Below are positions 1 through 11,491 of a DNA stretch of 64,000 bases, one piece after another. A program made the position numbers and the translations under genes. The notes under the pieces were generated by a model. The model worked only from the letters and a program-made list of their open reading frames with translations. It did not search any database and was not told where the DNA came from. How positions within the stretch are numbered: the first letter of the stretch is position 1; each line of letters opens with the position of its first letter. The DNA is from JBBQNY01 sp038255255 (GTDB taxonomy: Bacteria > Pseudomonadota > Gammaproteobacteria > Xanthomonadales > Ahniellaceae), in assembly GCA_038255255.1 (NCBI GenBank), contig JBBSLL010000005.1:1-64000 (forward strand), read 5' to 3'.

Positions 1-420
1 CTGGTTGATCTCATTGAGTTCAGCGACCTGGTCCTGCGCGAGCGCCTTGGTCGGAAACAGGTAAAGGGCTTTTGATCGATCGGCAATCGCACCTGCCAGC
101 ACCGGCAACGTGTAGCAGAGCGTCTTGCCGGATGCGGTGGGCGTGACCACCACGACGTGCTCGCGTCGCTGCGTGGCCTCCCAGGCTTCGAGCTGATGCG
201 AATAGAGCTGGTGGATCCCGCGGGCATGCAACGCGTGGAGGACCGATTCCGGCAGCTCCGCTGGCAACTCGGCATAGCGGCCCGCACGGGCGGGAAACAC
301 GAGGGCGCCCGTGATACGACTGGAATACTTGGACTGCAGGCGCTCGGAGAGCAGGCGTCCATCGGCACGTTGGTCGTGTCGGGGCAAGGCCACGGGACGG
401 GCTGGGGCAATGGCGAGCAT
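1..420 (-). CDS. DEAD/DEAH-box helicase, N-terminal 140 codons (runs off the left edge)
   Basis: Read on the minus strand from ATG at 420, an open frame runs without a stop to base 1. It encodes a helicase N-terminus. Around residues 95-105 is the Walker A (motif I) sequence TPTASGKT, followed by motif Ia-like LFPTKALAQDQVAEL. Just upstream, LYSHQLEAWEA resembles the Q-motif region (LYxHQ) of the large YprA/Lhr-like superfamily-2 helicases that often carry a DUF1998 tail. The family couples ATP hydrolysis to nucleic-acid unwinding and some members act in DNA repair. The motor's second half and any C-terminal zinc-binding region lie outside the window, so the exact subfamily is inferred. It is divergent from the M36 peptidase gene, with about 150 bases between the two starts. 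Confidence 0.85.
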   Translation of the reverse strand, partial: MLAIAPARPVALPRHDQRADGRLLSERLQSKYSSRITGALVFPARAGRYAELPAELPESVLHALHARGIHQLYSHQLEAWEATQRREHVVVVTPTASGKTLCYTLPVLAGAIADRSKALYLFPTKALAQDQVAELNEINQ

Positions 421-574
421 GCGCGGATACCGGACTTTGAAGCAGCCAAGAGTTGGCGGCGCACGTCTCACCCGGTGCGAACCGGAGCCTGGGGCCTGCG
501 TAGGCAACTTCCCTCATTTTGAAGTCGCCTCATGCGTGGTTGAGTACACCCCCCCTCTCCTCCGCGAGCGTGTC

Positions 575-3424
575 ATGTCCGTCATCGCCCCCCGACTCTC
601 CGCCGATCCCACGATCAATCCCGCCAGGCCCCGCCCGGAGGGCGCGCGACGCTTGCCAACCGCATTGTCTGTCGCCGTCGCTGCGGCCCTGTCCATCGGC
701 AGTCTCGCCATGGCGGGAACCAGTCCTCCCGTACTCGGCCCGGATCATCGCGTGCAGTTGCTCACGGCGCCACGCAACGCCGACCCGGCCGTTATCGCCA
801 CTGACTACTTCTCCAGTCATCTTTCCGAGCTGGGGTTGGCGGCCGCTGACATCTCGACCTTGACGCTGCAGTCCAAATACCGCACCGAAGGGCTCGGCAC
901 CAACCTCTTTTATCAGCAGACGATCAATGGCATTCCGGTTTTCAACGCGGTCACGAGCGTCCACGTACTCGACTCCGGCGCGATCCTGGCGGTGAACAAT
1001 CGCGCGGTAGAGTCCGTCGCGGGGCGCCTGTCCGCCACCCAACCGGTTCTGACAGCCGCCGATGCCTTCGGCAGGGCGCTGCAGGACCTCGGTCGCACCG
1101 CGAGCGCCGACGCCCTGTCGGTTTTCACCGCACTGGAAGCGGAGCGCAGCGGCGTGGCCTTTCGTGGAACCGGCGTCACCAAGCGCCCCGTGCCCGTGCG
1201 CCTGAGCTACGTGCCGCGTGCCGACGGGACGGTGCGTCTTGCGTGGGAGCTGTATGTCATGACCACCGCCAACGCCGTCTGGCTGATGTATGTCGACGCG
1301 CTGGATGGCGCAGTGCTCGAGAAGCACAACCTTGTGGCTGTTCTCGACAAGTATCGGGTGTATGGATTCAACTCCGAGAGCCCGATCTCGACCGAGAGTC
1401 CCGTCGACCGGCACCACGACATCACCAGCGAAACCGGCGACCGCGTAGCCTCTCCCACCGGTTGGCACGCCGGCCCAACGACAACCGGAAACAACGTCAT
1501 CGCGGTGGAAGATCGGGACGACACGGATTTCGACGGCTATCAGCCCACGGGCGTGGGTGTCCTTGGCAACCTGACCTTCGACTTCGCGCACAATGATTTG
1601 CGCAACCCCTGCGCGCAGCCAACGGCGCTGGGCGGAGTGCAGAGCAACCCCGCGATCCTTGCACCATGTGACCCGTTTTCCGCGTTGAATCCCAATACCA
1701 ACCTGCAGGCATCGATCGTCAATCTTTTTTACTGGAACAACGTCATTCACGACGTGATGTTTCATTACGCCTTCACCGAGGCCGCCGGCAACTTCCAGCA
1801 GACCAATTTCACGACGGAGGGCACGTTCCGCGATGTCGATGCGGTGTTCGCCCAGGCCCAGGATGGCTCCGGAACGAACAACGCAAACTTCTTCACGCCG
1901 CCCGACGACGGAATTACTCCCTTGCTGCTGCCGCCCGCGATGCAGATGTTCGAATGGTCACCGCCGGCTGTGGTCAAGGTGAATCTGCCGCTGGCCTTCG
2001 CTGACTTCGACGATGGAGACCGGATTCTTTCGGCCGCGACGGCTAGCTTCGGGGCCAGTCTTGGCTCGCTGACCGACGCGCAGCGCACGGGCGACCTCGA
2101 GCTCGGCAACGACGGCACGGGCGCGGTCAACGACGGCTGCGAACCGCTGGTTGGATTCACGCCGGGCAAGATCGCACTGGTCGATCGGGGCACCTGCGAG
2201 TTCGGTGTCAAGGTGTTGAACGCGGAACGCGCGGGCGCCAAGGGAGCGATCCTGGCCAACACGCTGGGTCGTGAGGTTGGAAACTCGATGGGGCCGGGAG
2301 CCGTCGGCGCCCAAGTCACGATTCCCTCGGTGATGATCGGGGAATCGAATGGCACGCGCCTGAAGCAGGCCTTGTCCCAGGGCGTGGTCAATCTCACGCC
2401 GCAGATCCTGCCCGTACCGAGCCGCGACAGCGACATGGATGCCGGTGTGATCGCGCATGAATACGGGCACGGCATCAGCAACCGCCTGGTGGGCGGTCCG
2501 ACCTCGATCGCGTGCCTCATCAACGGACAGGTGCCCAACCCCTCCGCTCCCGGTACGTTGACTCCCATCGGCGAGCAAATGGGCGAAGGCTGGAGCGACC
2601 TGTACGCCATGCTGCTCACCGCGCAGCCGACTGACACCGGCAACACGTTGCGCGGCGTCGGCGCGTACATCTCCTTCCAGAACGAACACGGGCCCGGCAT
2701 CCGGCGCTTCCCGTACACGCGCAACATGGCGGTGAACTCGTTTACGTACGGCGACGTAGCTGCGGAAACCGCCCCGCATGGCGTCGGCTCGGTATGGGCC
2801 ACCATGGTGTGGGACATGCACTGGAACCTGGTCGATGAGCACGGGTTCGAGCCGAACCTGTTCAACTTCAACTCGAGTGCGGGCAACGTGCGCACACTGC
2901 ATTACCTCAACAACGGCCTGATTCTCACCAAGTGCCGGCCAGGCTTCGTCGATGGACGCAATGCGATCCTCGCCGCCGAAGCGGCCGACGGCAACGCGTC
3001 CGACTCCTGTCCGATCTGGCGCGCATTTGCCCGTCGTGGTCTTGGTGTCGGTGCACTCAATCCGACCGGCGGCGAGGATCATCGTCAAGTGGTGGAAGAC
3101 TTCACCGTCCCGGCGTATTGCGCTACCGGAGGGCTTCCGCCGGAAGCATCGGACGATGCCTACAACGTGCGTCGCAATACGATCCTCCGGGTGCCGGCGC
3201 CTGGGGTGCTGGGCAACGACGCGGATCCCGACGGAGACGCCATCACGGCACGGGTAATCGACCCACCGCGCAACGCGCGCAGCTTCGTCCTAAATGCGAA
3301 CGGTTCTTTCGACTACGAGCCGGCGCCCGGCTTCACTGGCGTGGATACCTTCACCTACGTCGCCCAGGATGGTGAAACGTCTTCGGAGAAGGCGACCGTA
3401 TCGATCGACGTGCGCCGGCGGTAA
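575..3424 (+). CDS. Secreted M36 (fungalysin-type) metallopeptidase with PA and C-terminal cadherin-like domains
   Basis: This 949-residue extracellular zinc protease has a long N-terminal region ending in a hydrophobic stretch and SLAMA (about residues 30-46), which looks like a signal peptide. A fungalysin/thermolysin-type propeptide follows (about 55-260). The M36 catalytic domain carries HEYGH at about 628-632, the HExxH zinc site, and GEGWSD at about 670-675, where E671 is the likely third ligand. A protease-associated (PA) domain is inserted before the zinc site (about 517-575, around VDRGTCEFG). The C-terminus (about 855-949) is a tandem cadherin-like/Big_9 domain with GVLGNDADPDGD and VDTFTYVAQDG, typical of type II-secreted exoenzymes. 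ATG at 575 was chosen because the longer frame upstream has no signal-like sequence. Its role is probably nutrient scavenging. The assignment is firm; the substrate is unknown. Confidence 0.9.
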   Translation: MSVIAPRLSADPTINPARPRPEGARRLPTALSVAVAAALSIGSLAMAGTSPPVLGPDHRVQLLTAPRNADPAVIATDYFSSHLSELGLAAADISTLTLQSKYRTEGLGTNLFYQQTINGIPVFNAVTSVHVLDSGAILAVNNRAVESVAGRLSATQPVLTAADAFGRALQDLGRTASADALSVFTALEAERSGVAFRGTGVTKRPVPVRLSYVPRADGTVRLAWELYVMTTANAVWLMYVDALDGAVLEKHNLVAVLDKYRVYGFNSESPISTESPVDRHHDITSETGDRVASPTGWHAGPTTTGNNVIAVEDRDDTDFDGYQPTGVGVLGNLTFDFAHNDLRNPCAQPTALGGVQSNPAILAPCDPFSALNPNTNLQASIVNLFYWNNVIHDVMFHYAFTEAAGNFQQTNFTTEGTFRDVDAVFAQAQDGSGTNNANFFTPPDDGITPLLLPPAMQMFEWSPPAVVKVNLPLAFADFDDGDRILSAATASFGASLGSLTDAQRTGDLELGNDGTGAVNDGCEPLVGFTPGKIALVDRGTCEFGVKVLNAERAGAKGAILANTLGREVGNSMGPGAVGAQVTIPSVMIGESNGTRLKQALSQGVVNLTPQILPVPSRDSDMDAGVIAHEYGHGISNRLVGGPTSIACLINGQVPNPSAPGTLTPIGEQMGEGWSDLYAMLLTAQPTDTGNTLRGVGAYISFQNEHGPGIRRFPYTRNMAVNSFTYGDVAAETAPHGVGSVWATMVWDMHWNLVDEHGFEPNLFNFNSSAGNVRTLHYLNNGLILTKCRPGFVDGRNAILAAEAADGNASDSCPIWRAFARRGLGVGALNPTGGEDHRQVVEDFTVPAYCATGGLPPEASDDAYNVRRNTILRVPAPGVLGNDADPDGDAITARVIDPPRNARSFVLNANGSFDYEPAPGFTGVDTFTYVAQDGETSSEKATVSIDVRRR

Positions 3425-3439
3425 TTGCCTGTCGGCGGG

Positions 3440-3461
3440 GTCCGGCAGGTTTCTGCCGGGC
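3440..3461 (+). terminator. Hairpin after the M36 peptidase gene
   Basis: Fifteen bases after the peptidase stop is a 9-bp stem (3440-3448 pairing with 3453-3461, one G-T pair) with a GTTT loop. No T-run follows, so it may be a weak terminator or a 3'-end stabilising hairpin. From here to 3661 I see no gene. Confidence 0.4.
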
Positions 3462-3661
3462 CCTCGACACCCGAAGTCTTCCAGCACCAGGGGCAACACG
3501 CGCATCAGCGAGACATTGCCGTTATCGCGTTCGCGTTCACCGGCCTCGGCCTCGATCAGTGGCCGCATGCCAACGGCGTCAAGCCGTGCTCACCCAACCG
3601 GGCGAGCCCACGCGCGCGACCCCAAATATTTTACTCGGCACTAGAACACGAAGTGCAGAGA

Positions 3662-3738
3662 TGGTGGCTATGGGTGGACTCGAACCACCGACCCCAGCAT
3701 TATGAGTGCTGTGCTCTAACCGGCTGAGCTACATAGCC
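3662..3738 (-). tRNA. tRNA-Met (anticodon CAT), elongator type
   Basis: On the minus strand the sequence folds into a full 77-nt cloverleaf with an encoded CCA end (3664-3662). The acceptor stem GGCTATG pairs with CATAGCC. The D-arm starts TAGCTCAGCCGG, the anticodon loop is CTCATAA (CAT), and the T-loop is GGTTCGAGTCC. The G1-C72 pair and the resemblance to the E. coli metT product point to the elongator rather than the initiator, which has an unpaired first base. It stands alone, with no neighbouring tRNA. Confidence 0.95.
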
Positions 3739-3797
3739 AAAAAGGGTAAAACGTTACGCCGCCTACGAGCTGCGAACGCAGGCGAGGAGGGTCGGCG

Positions 3798-3826
3798 ATT
3801 CTTCCGCTCGCCGCCCGGTGTGTCAA
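3798..3826 (-). promoter_or_regulatory. Sigma-70-type promoter for tRNA-Met
   Basis: On the minus strand a perfect -35 box TTGACA (3826-3821) is followed by 17 bases and a -10-like AAGAAT (3803-3798). A GC-rich discriminator comes next, as at stringently controlled stable-RNA promoters. Transcription would begin about 50 bases upstream of the mature tRNA 5' end. Confidence 0.6.
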
Positions 3827-3972
3827 GAAAGCCCTCCGAAGACGCACGGCGAACCCCGCATATCGCGGCGCCAAAAGGTTCCGACCAGCAAGGCAAAACA
3901 CAACGCGCCTGTTGTGAGCCTGAACGACGGTGTGGGAGACTCGGCACATCTGATTGAAAGGGGGCTCGTCGG

Positions 3973-4530
3973 ATGATAGATCCGGACGGCTACCGACCCA
4001 ACGTCGGCATCGTGCTGATGCATGCCGACGGGCGGTTGTTTTGGGCGCGACGCATCGCGCGTGACGGTTGGCAGTTTCCGCAGGGCGGCATGCGCACTGA
4101 CGAGACGCCGATCGAGGCGATGTATCGCGAACTCGAAGAGGAAACCGGGCTTGCGGCCGGCGATGTCGAAGTGCTCGGCGCGACGGCGGGCTGGCTGCGC
4201 TATCGACTGCCGCAACGCTACCTGCGACGCCGCGAAAAGCCGGTCTGCCTCGGGCAGAAGCAGGTGTGGTTCCTGTTGCGCCTGACTTCGTCCGAAGAAC
4301 GTGTGCGCCTCGACGCCTGCGATCATCCGGAATTCGATTCCTGGCGCTGGGTCGACTTCTGGTATCCGGTGGAGAACGTGGTCGCCTTCAAGCGCGAGGT
4401 CTACCTGCGGGCGCTGCGCCAGCTCATGCCGAAGGCCGAGCACGCCACGTCGCTGCGCTTTTCGGAACCAAGCTGGGCGACTCCAACCGTGGCCGTCCCC
4501 CTGTCGGAATCCCTCGTAGCGGCCGTCTGA
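3973..4530 (+). CDS. rppH: RNA pyrophosphohydrolase RppH
   Basis: RppH removes pyrophosphate from the 5' triphosphate of mRNA, starting RNase E-dependent decay in the cytoplasm. The 185-residue product opens with IDPDGYRPNVGIVL and has FWARR and WQFPQGG, all typical of RppH. The Nudix box spans residues 38-60 (GGMRTDE then REL..EETGL), with the catalytic glutamates of REx2EE present. The YRLPQRYLRR segment is also diagnostic. The length is close to the E. coli enzyme plus a short C-terminal tail. A GAAAGGGGGC stretch just upstream of the ATG serves as ribosome binding site. It is transcribed alone, ahead of bfd. Confidence 0.95.
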   Translation: MIDPDGYRPNVGIVLMHADGRLFWARRIARDGWQFPQGGMRTDETPIEAMYRELEEETGLAAGDVEVLGATAGWLRYRLPQRYLRRREKPVCLGQKQVWFLLRLTSSEERVRLDACDHPEFDSWRWVDFWYPVENVVAFKREVYLRALRQLMPKAEHATSLRFSEPSWATPTVAVPLSESLVAAV

Positions 4531-4548
4531 AGTCCCGGACTAGAAGCT

Positions 4549-4578
4549 GTTGACAATCATTCGCATTTGCAATTGAAT
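4549..4578 (+). promoter_or_regulatory. Promoter with Fur-like box upstream of bfd
   Basis: A -35 box TTGACA (4550-4555) is followed 17 bases later by TTGAAT (4573-4578). Overlapping them, GACAATCATTCGCATTTG resembles the Fur operator (GATAATGATAATCATTATC), with the ATCATT core intact. Repression of bfd by iron-loaded Fur is known in enterobacteria. The predicted start of transcription falls at about 4585-4586, on the bfd ATG itself, which would make the mRNA leaderless. This was read by eye and not scored. Confidence 0.55.
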
Positions 4579-4585
4579 GGGATGC

Positions 4586-4807
4586 ATGTACGTCTGCATC
4601 TGCACGGGAGTCACCGAACTCGAAATCCGCGAGGCCGCGCAGCGCGGCGTGTCGGATCTGACGGCGTTGCGCATGGCAACCGGCTGCTCGACGCAGTGCG
4701 GATCCTGTGCGGACCATGCCCAGGCGATTCTTGACGAACATTTCGTCTCTTCGCAACAACCACCCCGCGTGCGGATCTTCAACGTGCGAATCGCAAGCGC
4801 CGCCTGA
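4586..4807 (+). CDS. bfd: Bacterioferritin-associated ferredoxin Bfd
   Basis: This 73-residue [2Fe-2S] protein donates electrons to bacterioferritin so that stored ferric iron can be mobilised. The cluster ligands are visible: CIC near the N-terminus (residues 4 and 6) and TGCSTQCGSC (C-x3-C-x2-C region, about 35-44), as in the BFD-like Fer2 fold. Methionine at 4586 was preferred to the in-frame ATG at 4577 because Bfd proteins start MYVC and because 4577 lies in the predicted -10 box. It sits 130 bases ahead of bfr, its physiological partner. The Fur-like box upstream fits iron-repressed expression. Confidence 0.92.
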   Translation: MYVCICTGVTELEIREAAQRGVSDLTALRMATGCSTQCGSCADHAQAILDEHFVSSQQPPRVRIFNVRIASAA

Positions 4808-4937
4808 AGGCGCCGCGCTCCGAGGGATCAGGAAGCGCGCGCAGCGGCTTCCTAGGAATGCGAGCGATTAGCGTTCCGTCACACGTCTTCCCTATTGCCT
4901 ACACTCCACAGCGATCAATCTGCTGGAGCGTGAGAGC

Positions 4938-5408
4938 ATGAAGGGCGACGTCGGAGTCATCGGGCACCTCAACAAGGCGCTTTACAACGAACTCATCGCG
5001 ATCAACCAGTACTTCCTGCATGCGCGGATGTTTCGCCACTGGGGCTTCAGGAAACTCGGTGAGCACGAGTACCAGGAGTCGATCGACGAGATGAAGCACG
5101 CGGACAAGCTGATCGAGCGGATCCTCATGCTCGACGGCCTGCCGAATCTGCAGAACCTCGGCAAGCTCCGCATTGGCGAGGGGGTTCGCGAAGCACTGGA
5201 AGCCGACCTTGCCCTGGAGCACCAGGCGGTGCCGGACCTTCGCGTGGGCATTTCGCACTGCGAGTCGGTGCAGGATTTCACTTCGCGGGAAATACTCGAA
5301 CGCATCCTCGAGTCGGAAGAAGAACACATCGACTGGCTGGAAACGCAACTCGAGCTGATCGCCAAGCTCGGTGAGCCGATTTACCTGCAGAGCCAGCTCG
5401 GCGACTGA
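4938..5408 (+). CDS. bfr: Bacterioferritin (haem-containing iron-storage protein)
   Basis: Bfr subunits assemble into a 24-mer shell that oxidises and stores iron. The 156-residue protein keeps every ferroxidase-centre residue in standard numbering: E18, E51, H54, E94, E127 and H130. It also has M52, the methionine that ligates haem b between subunits, so this is a true haem-binding Bfr rather than a ferritin-like paralogue. The ATG at 4938 follows GGAGCGTGAGAG. It lies 130 bases after bfd in the same direction. The downstream neighbour is convergent; the 73-base gap holds only a weak GAACC/GGTTC inverted repeat. Confidence 0.95.
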   Translation: MKGDVGVIGHLNKALYNELIAINQYFLHARMFRHWGFRKLGEHEYQESIDEMKHADKLIERILMLDGLPNLQNLGKLRIGEGVREALEADLALEHQAVPDLRVGISHCESVQDFTSREILERILESEEEHIDWLETQLELIAKLGEPIYLQSQLGD

Positions 5409-5481
5409 GGAGAACGCGGGATAGGCACGAACCGGTTGCGGTTGCCGCTGGTTCGGTCCTGTCCGCTGCGCACAGCTTGCG

Positions 5482-8178
<2,697 letters not shown>

Positions 8179-8194
8179 CAACCCGGCCCTGCGC

Positions 8195-10852
8195 TCATAG
8201 CGCTCCCGCCGAGAAGTCGAAGTCCATGGTGCGCGTGGCCTGCTGCACGAAGTTGCCCTGCATGAAATCGACGCCAGTCGACCAGAGCAGGGCGGCCGTC
8301 GAAGCATCCTCCACCATGGGCGCGATGACACGCAAACCGCGCTCGCGCGCGAAGTTCACCAGCTTTTGCAGATCATCGCGTCGCGCGGAGTCGCGCACAG
8401 CACCGCTTCCGTACGTCGCTGCAACCTTGATGTAGTCGAGACTCAACTGCTCGGCGAGTTGAATGTGCGCGGTCGTGGCCTCGATGCCGCTGAGGCATAC
8501 CCGACAACCCAGCCCGCGAACGGCGGCAGTGAATGCCGCAGCCTGGGTGGGGAAGTGCGCAATCAGCACGAGCTTGAGTTCGATCGCCAACAGCTCTGGC
8601 TCGATGCGCCTTGCCTCGAGCATCTGCTGCAGCGCCTGCACGCGCTCCGGATCCTGCAGCGCCTGCGCCGACTTGCTCACGAAAAGGCGCGCACGGCGGA
8701 GATTGCGGCTGCGCTCCTGGAGGATTGTCAGAGTACGCGACAGCACCCATCGATCGACCTCGGGGAGGAGGCCCGCCTTCTCGGCTGCCGGGATGAGGTC
8801 TGCGGCAAGCAACATCCGGCCATCCGGAGACGTGAGCCGCAACAGGACCTGGAACTGTTCTTCGGTTTCACCACGCAGCGAAGCGATGGGCTGGAACACC
8901 AGCTGGAACGCGTCGTAACGCAGGGCATCCTTGACCAGTTCCACCAGGTCGATCGACTGGCCACCGCGCGCTTCCACTGGCGCCGCATACAGCACGGGCT
9001 TGAGATTGCTGTTGGCCAAGGCACGCGCGGCCGCGCGATCCGCGGCATTGAGCAGGCTGCCGAGCTCTGTCCAGCCAATCGCGAGCGGTGCAATGCCGAT
9101 GGCGAGCCGCAGCAGGACGGCCTGGCCCGCGATATCGAAGAAATGCGCGCCGAGCATGTCACGGAGGCTGGTTGCGAACTGCAGGGCAATTTTGGGATCG
9201 GCATCCGGCTGGTAGATCACGAAGGTGTCTTCGCCAAAACGCGCAACCATGTCGGTAAGCGACACGTGCGACGTCAGCAGCGCGCCGGCCTGGGCAATCA
9301 GCGCATCGAACGCGAGCACTCCGTGCTTCTCGCGCGCCAGCTGCGCGCCATGCAGCCGACAGAACATGACCGCGCCGTGCTCGCGTGGATCCCCGGCCAG
9401 GTCCTCCGAAATGCGGTCCAGGATGAAGGCGCGTTCGAACAGCCCCGTCACCTCGTCGCGCGGCTCCCGCGCCCGGACGCGCTTCTGCAACTGCCGGGCA
9501 CGCCGGATGCGGTTGGTCACCGCGGATATGAGGTGCTTCGGCCGGATCGGCTTGGTCAGGTAATCGTCGCCGCCGACGTTGAGCGCATCGAAGCGTCGTT
9601 CGCTGTCCTGCTCCCCGGAGAGGAACACGATCGGGGTATTGAGGAAACGCTCGCGCTCGCGGATGAGGGTCGTCAACTCGATGCCATCGCAGCCGGGCAT
9701 GTTGAGATCCATCAGGATCAGCTCGGGATCGAACTGCTGCAGGATGTCGAGCGCATCGAGCGCTTCGAGGACGGCGTGCGTCTCAACGCCAGCCTTGCGC
9801 AGGATCGATTCCGCGAACATGGATTGCGCACGATCGTCTTCGACGATCAGTACGCGGAACGGCTCCTCGTTGCGCGTCTCCAGCAATTCGCGCGCGCGCA
9901 CGAGGACGTCGCGCGCATCGACAGGTGGCGGCATGAAGATGTCGGCGCCCGCACGCATCGCGCCCAGTCGGAGCGTGACGTCCTGCCGCTCGGCCAGCAC
10001 GATCATGAAGACCCGGTGTCGCGCTGCGTCGCGCGCCGCAGTGATGGCGGATCCCAGCAGCGGCAGCGCGTCGGCGAACTTGGCGTCGACGATGACGAGA
10101 TGAGGAGCGATGGCCTCGATCATCTCGGCCATCTCTTCCGGATCGTCGAGCGTCTCCACGGTGTCCCCGCCGGCAGCAAGCTCGGCACAGGCGAGCTCGG
10201 CGGGCCCGACGCCGCTGCTTAGATGATAGATCCGCAATGCGGATGTGCGTGACTGGAATCCTCCGGCCAAACGCGGCCTGGCAGGCGCCGCGATCAACGG
10301 ACTCGCTTCGGTCGGCAGGCTTCCGAGCAAACGCTGCGCCGCCTCTCGTGCAGCCTCGTCTGGAACGACTGGTAAAGGCGCAAGAATCACGCGGGGAGGC
10401 ACCGCTGCCGGCGATTGCGGCTCGGGCGAAGCTGCCGATTCGGCAGGCTCGGCGGGCGGGGGTGTCGGAACTGCTTCTGTCTGCGCCGCCGCAGCACCAT
10501 GGCCCTCGGTCAGGGATTGCGTTTCGCTGTCCGAGCGCCACGCAAGCTCGTCGACAAGGTCGAGAATCTGCCGGTCCACGACCGGGTCCGGGAGGCGTGC
10601 GCCACGGCTCAAGTCACCGAGGACCTGTTCGAGCGCGTAAAGGTTCTGGCCGAGTTCGACGAGGCCGTAGCGTCCGCAGGTCCCGGTCAGCGCCTGCACG
10701 TCGCTGAACAGCTGCGACATTGCATTGATGTCCCATCCGCCCTGGCTCAGGCGCTGCACTCGCCGGTAGAGCGTCTCGAGACGCTTGGGCAAATGTTTCA
10801 GGAACGCGAGCTTGAGCTCGACGTTCTGTGTGACATCCATCGGATTGGACAT
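8195..10852 (-). CDS. Response regulator with degenerate Hpt, REC, GGDEF and EAL domains (FimX/Filp-like c-di-GMP receptor candidate)
   Basis: The 885-residue protein starts with an Hpt-like helical segment (about 1-105) that lacks the phospho-histidine, reading ALTGTCGRYG. A degenerate receiver (about 205-330) and a complete receiver (about 335-460) follow; the latter has VLIVEDD, MDLNMPGCDG and LTKP. The GGDEF-like domain has ARFGEDTF in place of the GGDEF loop. The EAL-like domain has QVLLRL where ExLxR is expected and ends DFMQGNFVQQ with MDFDF, which recalls Pseudomonas FimX and Xanthomonas Filp. Loss of both catalytic motifs implies it binds rather than makes or degrades c-di-GMP (inference). 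ATG at 10852 has a strong GGGGAGG. It is the first gene of the operon with the hybrid kinase, so that kinase is its likely phosphodonor. Confidence 0.8.
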   Translation of the reverse strand: MSNPMDVTQNVELKLAFLKHLPKRLETLYRRVQRLSQGGWDINAMSQLFSDVQALTGTCGRYGLVELGQNLYALEQVLGDLSRGARLPDPVVDRQILDLVDELAWRSDSETQSLTEGHGAAAAQTEAVPTPPPAEPAESAASPEPQSPAAVPPRVILAPLPVVPDEAAREAAQRLLGSLPTEASPLIAAPARPRLAGGFQSRTSALRIYHLSSGVGPAELACAELAAGGDTVETLDDPEEMAEMIEAIAPHLVIVDAKFADALPLLGSAITAARDAARHRVFMIVLAERQDVTLRLGAMRAGADIFMPPPVDARDVLVRARELLETRNEEPFRVLIVEDDRAQSMFAESILRKAGVETHAVLEALDALDILQQFDPELILMDLNMPGCDGIELTTLIRERERFLNTPIVFLSGEQDSERRFDALNVGGDDYLTKPIRPKHLISAVTNRIRRARQLQKRVRAREPRDEVTGLFERAFILDRISEDLAGDPREHGAVMFCRLHGAQLAREKHGVLAFDALIAQAGALLTSHVSLTDMVARFGEDTFVIYQPDADPKIALQFATSLRDMLGAHFFDIAGQAVLLRLAIGIAPLAIGWTELGSLLNAADRAAARALANSNLKPVLYAAPVEARGGQSIDLVELVKDALRYDAFQLVFQPIASLRGETEEQFQVLLRLTSPDGRMLLAADLIPAAEKAGLLPEVDRWVLSRTLTILQERSRNLRRARLFVSKSAQALQDPERVQALQQMLEARRIEPELLAIELKLVLIAHFPTQAAAFTAAVRGLGCRVCLSGIEATTAHIQLAEQLSLDYIKVAATYGSGAVRDSARRDDLQKLVNFARERGLRVIAPMVEDASTAALLWSTGVDFMQGNFVQQATRTMDFDFSAGAL

Positions 10853-11040
10853 GCCGCCTCCCCTCGCCCAAGGATGCGCAGACCGCTGCCCGCAGCCCAA
10901 TCCCATCTCAAAAGTATGCCAGAAGCCTCGTGTTTAGCGGGGTTTGAGGCTACGGCCGTGTGATCGTGCCATGGGGGTGGCAACCCCGTTTCGCAGGCTT
11001 CGCGAATCGCGCCCACGAAGCCGCGCTTCCGGGGGCGCCG

Positions 11041-11475
11041 TCAGAAGGGTTTGATGACCACCAGCGCAACGATGACGATCAGCAGCAGGGCGGGCACCTC
11101 GTTGAACCATTTCAGCCAGGTGGATCCAGGAAGTGTGGTCCGGGCAGCGAATCGACGCGCCAGCAAGGCGCAGTAGACGTGGAACGCCACCAGCAGTGCC
11201 ACGAGCGCGAGCTTGGCGTGCAGCCAGCCCTGGGTGGAAAAATCCGGCGAGTGACGCATCCACCAGTCCATCAGCGCAACGCCGAACGCGAGGGCAAGTG
11301 TGCCCCCGATGTGCGTGATGATGAGCAGTCGCCGCTCCATCGTGATAAAGCGGGCGTGCCCAGCGGAGTCGTCCGGACCGATCCCGAGGTGGTAGACGAA
11401 CAGGCGCGGGAGGTACAGCAGACCGGCGAACCAGGTCACCACGAACACGATGTGCAACGTCTTCATCCACAGCAT
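11041..11475 (-). CDS. hemJ: HemJ-type protoporphyrinogen IX oxidase
   Basis: HemJ oxidises protoporphyrinogen IX to protoporphyrin IX in haem synthesis at the inner membrane. The 144-residue, four-helix protein has the family N-terminus (KTLHIVFVVTWFAGLLYLPR) and a second conserved block, WLHAKLALV, containing the histidine and lysine typical of the UPF0093/HemJ family. The ATG at 11475 is preceded by GGAGAG. It lies 16 bases after the DUF4126 gene and is probably co-transcribed with it. Confidence 0.9.
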   Translation of the reverse strand: MLWMKTLHIVFVVTWFAGLLYLPRLFVYHLGIGPDDSAGHARFITMERRLLIITHIGGTLALAFGVALMDWWMRHSPDFSTQGWLHAKLALVALLVAFHVYCALLARRFAARTTLPGSTWLKWFNEVPALLLIVIVALVVIKPF

Positions 11476-11491
11476 GGTCCAGCTCTCCAGG

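Noticed and set aside
530..1765. Long minus-strand open frame opposite the M36 peptidase
   Set aside because: It is antisense to a clear peptidase gene; the product is rich in H, R, G and V without a recognisable motif, as expected of G/C-biased antisense frames.
3290..3568. 92-codon minus-strand frame between the peptidase 3' end and tRNA-Met
   Set aside because: It overlaps the peptidase gene antisense, has no ribosome binding site and no recognised homology.
5409..5481. Terminator between bfr and the hybrid kinase
   Set aside because: Only a six-base GAACC/GGTTC pairing with a long loop was found, too weak to call.
8366..10222. 618-codon plus-strand frame opposite the GGDEF-EAL regulator
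   Set aside because: It mirrors the codons of the recognised regulator and has no conserved motif or ribosome binding site.
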